The position numbers and the translations under genes were made by a program. A stretch of 64,000 nucleotides of DNA from Ascaris suum (Eukaryota; Nematoda; Chromadorea; Rhabditida; Ascarididae), in NCBI GenBank assembly GCA_013433145.1, contig CM024179.1, positions 6,421,300-6,485,299 of the forward strand, read 5' to 3'. Within the stretch, counting starts at the first letter, position 1. Each line of letters starts with the position of its first letter. The notes under the pieces are model-generated. The model searched no databases, was not told the origin of the DNA, and saw only the letters and a list, made by a program, of their open reading frames with translations. Of this stretch, positions 61,829 through 64,000 are shown piece after piece.

Positions 61829-63029
61829 AAGATCGATGCAATACCACCAAATTACTGCTCAATCGAGCAATACGTTCCGTGATAAAATTATTGAAAGCTT
61901 CAATCATAGATAATAATGCTCAAACTAAATAGGAAAAAAATTTCAAAAACACCTAAGATGTTTCTATAAAACTATTTATCTTCAGGTGAGCCAAAATTTT
62001 GGTATCTTTGGCCAGAAGATATATATAAAGCCACAAAGAGAGGCCTATTTGCCGAATAAATGAGCCTGATCGACGGAAAGGGTTCCTGGTAGACTCCGTT
62101 ATTTGCGCGCAGGATCGACTTGCTTTATGATGCAGGAAGGCCGTCTTCTTCCCTCCCTTGCATTCTTTACCACTTCTATCCACTTGTGTTGGGCAGAAAG
62201 TTGTCTACAACAACAACCATAACATCAGTGGAACCTAAAAATAAATTTACAAACTGCTCGTTCCACTCCACTACAATCAATAATACTGGCGATTTTCAGT
62301 GTCTGGCACTCATGATTCATTTTATGATTTGCTGATTCGCCTAAGTACGACGGAGGGGAGAAGGGAGGAAGAGCAGGAAGAGGGAAAACAAAAGGACGAG
62401 GAAGTGATGTTCTGCGCAAAAGTTTTGCACCTAGTAGTGTACTGATCGATAATAAACGTATGATTCATGAGGAAAGGACAACGCAATGAATGCTTCTGCG
62501 GCGTCCTATGAAATAAGAAGGCAACGAACGCTCTCATTGCCGCAAACAAAACCGACAAATCGTTGCAGTGCAAAGTGACACATCGACGCTCTTTGAACAA
62601 CGGAATGATGTTAAGTGAGAATGCTGCGATATGCTAGGCACTTCAAAAATATGCAAGCAAGCATCATCTGCTTATATAACGCGGAATCAGTTGATTTTTT
62701 TATTTGCGCACCTAACTAATGCAAGCCACTCAGTACACTTTAGTCTCTCTTGAACAACATTTTCTAGTCTAAGGGGAAATCACTTCCAACCAAGAATTAA
62801 ACTTTCTTAGCTACTTTCAAATCTAATGGCCATTGAACACTCTTCTCGAAGCGATAAAACGATCCTACGGATTCTGTGGGTGCAGCCATTCTATGAATGC
62901 GATAAAATTACAACTCAAACGAGCAGTACAGTTAGACAGCCTTACAAACTATGTGGTAAAGCCTACACCAATAAAAGAGAAATTCAGATAATCGCTTGCA
63001 ACATATACTAAGAAACAGTCGCCTAAATG

Positions 63030-63070
63030 CAGTCCTTCCTTCCTCTCCCTCCCCCTTCCCCACCCCTCGC
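63030..63070 (+). repeat. Polypyrimidine tract
   Basis: About 40 bases of C/T with little else (ccttcctctccctccccctt and following), in the probable zfp-1 intron. Confidence 0.65.
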
Positions 63071-64000
63071 TCCTCAAACGTGCCCAAAACCATCAAACGT
63101 TGCAAATTCGCTCAGTTTCGATCACTCATAAGGCTACAACAGTTCCGGTGCCATCTCCGGTCACAAACTTTAGGGATTTGTGCGCATTCCCAACAAATCT
63201 TTCTCATTAACCGACATGCAATGAAATTCACCTGTACCACCCAAAATAGTCTTCTATTTGCCCATTGACCACATATGTCTTCAGCTAAAAAATATGGCAG
63301 CTGCACAGTGAACATCACAGATATCACGAGAATATCAACGACACGCCTTCAAAAATGAAAATAATGGAACTTTAAACTACAAGTATATACACATAAACGC
63401 TGCTCTCTGACCGATTGGTCTATACGATAATGAAATACAAAAGAAAGCAATTCAACGTCCACCTCCTTCAGTAAGCTCATCCCCAGTAACTCTTAATTGC
63501 TCACTGCATTCGCTTACTGATATAATTTACCTTCATCCTGACAAATATTCACGCTTTTACATTTCAGGAAAACGTCCCATTGATATGCATTCAAAGAGAA
63601 CATAACATCGGACATCCCTGATAGGAACCACACGACTGTCACTAACGAATGGATGTGGCACTCACAACACATAACATCTATCAGCTTTGTTCTCTGACGC
63701 GCCTTTTTGATAATATGCAAATTGTTATTACCTCTTCTTTGATCTTTTTCAGTGTAGTAGAAAAACAGTTCGAACATAATGGCAGAGACAGCATTACTAA
63801 GAAAATAAAATTAACCTAAAACAAACAAACATAAACTTGGAACGTTCCCAATTTCGGGCAATATTTAGCAGCAGAACAAAGAAGAGCATCGACGTCAACA
63901 GCAAATATCAATGAGCTATTAACTCGAATCTCAGAGCAAATAGACGTCTTAACGCATCTCCAAATAGAGCATCGTAAGCAACAAATTCCAGCAATCGCAT

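Larger units (their letters stand above)
58973..64000 (-). other. Probable large zfp-1 intron
   Basis: The first exon in the window starts in phase 0 after an acceptor (gtgcttacag), so coding sequence must come from further right. I found no PHD-type Cys/His pattern or phase-compatible exon in 58973-64000. The sequence is AT-rich except for a GC-richer patch at about 60235-60565. In C. elegans zfp-1 makes a short isoform lacking the PHD fingers, so a promoter inside this intron is possible. Confidence 0.5.

Noticed and set aside
1..64000. tRNA genes, rRNA, CRISPR arrays, bacterial operons
   Set aside because: No T-loop/A-box pairs with cloverleaf spacing, no regularly spaced direct repeats, and no Shine-Dalgarno-led gene clusters were found by eye.

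Overview
The window is eukaryotic nuclear DNA, most likely from a clade V (strongylid, possibly hookworm-like) nematode. The evidence is multi-exon genes with nematode-style 3' splice sites (tttcag, ttgcag), acceptors sitting just upstream of start codons as expected for spliced-leader trans-splicing, long AT-rich introns, and orthologues of genes known from C. elegans. There is no sign of bacterial organisation (no operons, Shine-Dalgarno sites, CRISPR or tRNA clusters). Species-level placement is inference.

Three genes can be built with consistent splice phases, all on the minus strand, so they read from high to low coordinates. (1) 58972-47686: the C-terminal 834 residues (13 exons) of an AF10/MLLT10 family chromatin protein, orthologue of C. 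elegans zfp-1, identified by the octapeptide motif plus leucine zipper. Its PHD-finger exons must lie beyond base 64000. (2) 41343-32905: a complete four-exon dephospho-CoA kinase of the DCAKD type (234 aa) with an intact P-loop and a C-terminal membrane anchor; one intron is 5.7 kb. (3) 22162-17930: a complete three-exon bZIP transcription factor (373 aa). Two candidate 5' leader exons (24627-24527 and 24065-23716) place a 98-codon upstream ORF whose TGA overlaps the bZIP start codon as ATGA, an arrangement suited to translational control.

The left part (about 1-17 kb) has no gene I can support. It holds a weak minus-strand coding-like patch (11.8-13.1 kb) and a large inverted duplication (about 13.35-16.17 kb), whose arms are strongly diverged except for a nearly identical core of about 145 bp. 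Between genes 2 and 3 there is a CRE/C-EBP-like site cluster (26.7-27.5 kb), an orphan coding-like stretch (27.9-28.1 kb), a hammerhead-like sequence (31.3 kb) and an (AT)n tract. The 5.7 kb DCAKD intron carries a perfect 18-bp hairpin and two direct-repeat pairs. The last 5 kb is probably intron of zfp-1 and includes a diverged minisatellite.

The three genes have unrelated jobs (chromatin/transcription elongation, coenzyme A synthesis, stress-type transcription control) and are 6-8 kb apart, so they are not an operon. The most interesting candidate system is the bZIP gene with its overlapping uORF.
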